Assembly (NCBI GenBank): GCA_027012915.1
Contig: JALUYN010000618.1
Coordinates: 1 to 6,680 of the forward strand
DNA from: Cellvibrionaceae bacterium
GTDB lineage: Bacteria > Pseudomonadota > Gammaproteobacteria > Pseudomonadales > Cellvibrionaceae
DNA: 6,680 bases
Direction of reading: 5' to 3'
The position numbers were made by a program, and so were the translations under genes. Shown here piece after piece: positions 5,619 to 6,680 of the stretch. Under the pieces are notes generated by a model. That model saw nothing but the letters and a program-made list of their open reading frames with translations. It ran no database searches and was not told the origin of the DNA. Each line of letters opens with the position of its first letter. The first letter of the stretch is position 1.

Positions 5619-6362
5619 TCAGTTGGAAACTGCAACCGCACAGCCCACATTGAGCTGCTCAAACCAGTCGAGGAACTTGCCCACCTGCTCACCTTTGAAA
5701 ATACGACCATGTTGTGGGCAGAGCATTTCAATATCAAGATCTCGAACGCGGTTAATCCACTCTTTTTTGGCCGCATTGGATGGCATCCAGCGACGGTGAA
5801 AATACTCCATGTTCTTGCAGTGAGCGTCGAAGTCATCGACAAAAATGGACACTTCCGCAGGCTCCATCGCGGCACCCACATCACCGCTCATCAAGATCTT
5901 GGCCTTGGGGTCGTACACGTGAAAATTGCCAGAGGCGTGCAGATAATGCGCGGGAACGAAACGCACTTCCTCGCCATCGAGGCTCAATGTTCCACCTTCG
6001 TCGGGAATGGCATCGTAGGCAATATTGTTCATGCCGAAGTGGCGTATGAAACTCTCCCACAGCCACGGGGAGTAGAGTCGCGCTTTTGGCAGCGTCTGAT
6101 CCCAAAGCCCCAGTGACGAAATAATATCCGGATCCTGGTGCGAGGCAAACAGATAGGTCAACTGCTCAATGGGAATCTGCTTGACCACTGCGGCCAGCAT
6201 CGGCGCAAACAGTTCGATTCCACCCGGGTCCATCAACAACGCCTGATGCGAAGTCACCTTCATATACTGATTGGTATCAATGATCTTGTCCGGTTTATCG
6301 GGGTCGCGGCCAAAGTACAGCCAGCGGGAATTTCCGGATTGATACAAAACTTCTGTCTTCAT
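5619..6362 (-). CDS. Oxygen-binding diiron (ODP-type) metallo-beta-lactamase-fold protein
   Basis: A 247-residue soluble protein with no signal peptide or membrane segment. It has the beta-lactamase-like fold of flavodiiron proteins without the flavodoxin domain, so it is a stand-alone diiron module. Visible metal-site motifs are S-H-Q-D-P-D-I at 74-80 (H75, D77, D79), A-H-Y-L-H at 138-142 (H142), the S-G-D-V-G loop with D161, and C-P-Q-H-G with H218. The position after D79, which is His in many flavodiiron proteins, is Ile. HQDPD and H-A-S-G-N-F-H fit the ODP family, whose Treponema denticola member senses O2/Fe(II) for chemotaxis. A hydrolase or NO/O2 reductase role is less likely because no flavodoxin partner is visible. 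It starts 23 bp after an MCP-like gene, with AGGA (6375-6372) nine bases before the ATG, so the two are probably cotranscribed. The ODP assignment is from motif recall; the sensing role is inference. Confidence 0.8.
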   Translation of the reverse strand: MKTEVLYQSGNSRWLYFGRDPDKPDKIIDTNQYMKVTSHQALLMDPGGIELFAPMLAAVVKQIPIEQLTYLFASHQDPDIISSLGLWDQTLPKARLYSPWLWESFIRHFGMNNIAYDAIPDEGGTLSLDGEEVRFVPAHYLHASGNFHVYDPKAKILMSGDVGAAMEPAEVSIFVDDFDAHCKNMEYFHRRWMPSNAAKKEWINRVRDLDIEMLCPQHGRIFKGEQVGKFLDWFEQLNVGCAVAVSN

Positions 6363-6385
6363 GGGAATCTGTCCTGAGAATCTGT

Positions 6386-6680
6386 TTAAGGCTGTACGTT
6401 GTTAAACAAACTGCGCGAATAGTTGACTCGCTTTTTAATGCGATTGGCGGACTCATCGACGGTCTCGGCCACAGTAAAAAACGTATCCTGGTTTCCGACG
6501 TCGACGCGAGAGGCCTCGACGCGAGATATCGATGCGATGACGTTGGCCGAGCGAAGATGCTGCTCCAAATCTTCCAGGGAGGTACGCATCTCTGCTACCA
6601 GTTTTTCAAATTCTTTTTTCAGTCTGGTGTAGTTCTGCTCGGTGCGTGAAACCGCACCATTGATGGAGCCCGCATAGGGA
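6386..6680 (-). CDS. C-terminus of a coiled-coil protein with a degenerate chemoreceptor-like tip, 5' end outside window
   Basis: The frame is open from the right edge of the window to the TAA at 6388-6386, giving 97 residues; the ATG at 6589 is internal. The first 45 residues are an amphipathic helix (T-R-L-K-K-E-F-E-K-L-V-A-E-M...L-E-D-L-E-Q-H-L). Then comes A-N-V-I-A-S-I-S-R-V-E-A-S-R, which aligns with the receptor tip [14 protein letters not shown]. Next is F-F-T-V-A-E-T-V-D-E-S-A, which aligns with [12 protein letters not shown]. The protein ends about 23 residues later. A normal receptor has a descending helix of 100 residues or more after the tip, so either the bundle is very short or this is a divergent partner and not a full receptor. 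Its position 23 bp before the ODP gene suggests it signals with ODP. The resemblance is by eye; an unrelated coiled-coil protein remains possible. Confidence 0.55.
   Translation of the reverse strand, partial: PYAGSINGAVSRTEQNYTRLKKEFEKLVAEMRTSLEDLEQHLRSANVIASISRVEASRVDVGNQDTFFTVAETVDESANRIKKRVNYSRSLFNNVQP

Noticed and set aside
5481..6116. 211-residue plus-strand ORF antisense to the ODP gene
   Set aside because: Overlaps the ODP gene whose metal-site motifs are on the minus strand; it also crosses the terminator hairpin.

Overview
The window looks like a chromosomal segment of a gammaproteobacterium. GltX, the chemoreceptor and the LysR regulator are all gammaproteobacterial in style, and base composition is mid-range. 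The palindromic intergenic repeats resemble those of marine, Cellvibrionales-type genomes such as Microbulbifer, but that placement is an impression and not a result.

Layout from left to right. The C-terminal four fifths of a LysR-type regulator reads rightwards (1-801) and is cut by the left edge. It is followed by about 300 bp of non-coding, palindrome-rich repeat DNA, including a 51-bp tandem repeat (911-1115). Everything after that reads leftwards. At 1177-1266 there is a very short gene for a 29-residue, one-span membrane protein ending in a Cys-x-x-Cys tail, with its own Shine-Dalgarno and its own terminator. Next come 365 bp of intergenic DNA with several perfect dyads and a 15-bp RNA stem-loop, a full-length transmembrane methyl-accepting chemotaxis protein (1632-3665), a 290-bp gap holding its promoter region and the gltX terminators, and gltX (3952-5439) with a good -10 element. 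The right end is a two-gene unit cut by the window edge. It comprises a stand-alone metallo-beta-lactamase-fold protein of the oxygen-binding diiron (ODP) type (5619-6362) and, 23 bp upstream of it, the C-terminus of a coiled-coil protein whose last 60 residues look like a degenerate chemoreceptor tip (6386-6680).

The theme is taxis. There is one conventional chemoreceptor and, separately, what looks like a cytoplasmic O2/iron-sensing pair (ODP plus MCP-like partner), comparable in principle to the ODP-chemoreceptor pair described in Treponema denticola. gltX is a housekeeping gene lying between them and gives no functional link. The most interesting items are the ODP/degenerate-receptor pair, the 29-residue CxxC membrane protein and the structured intergenic regions.
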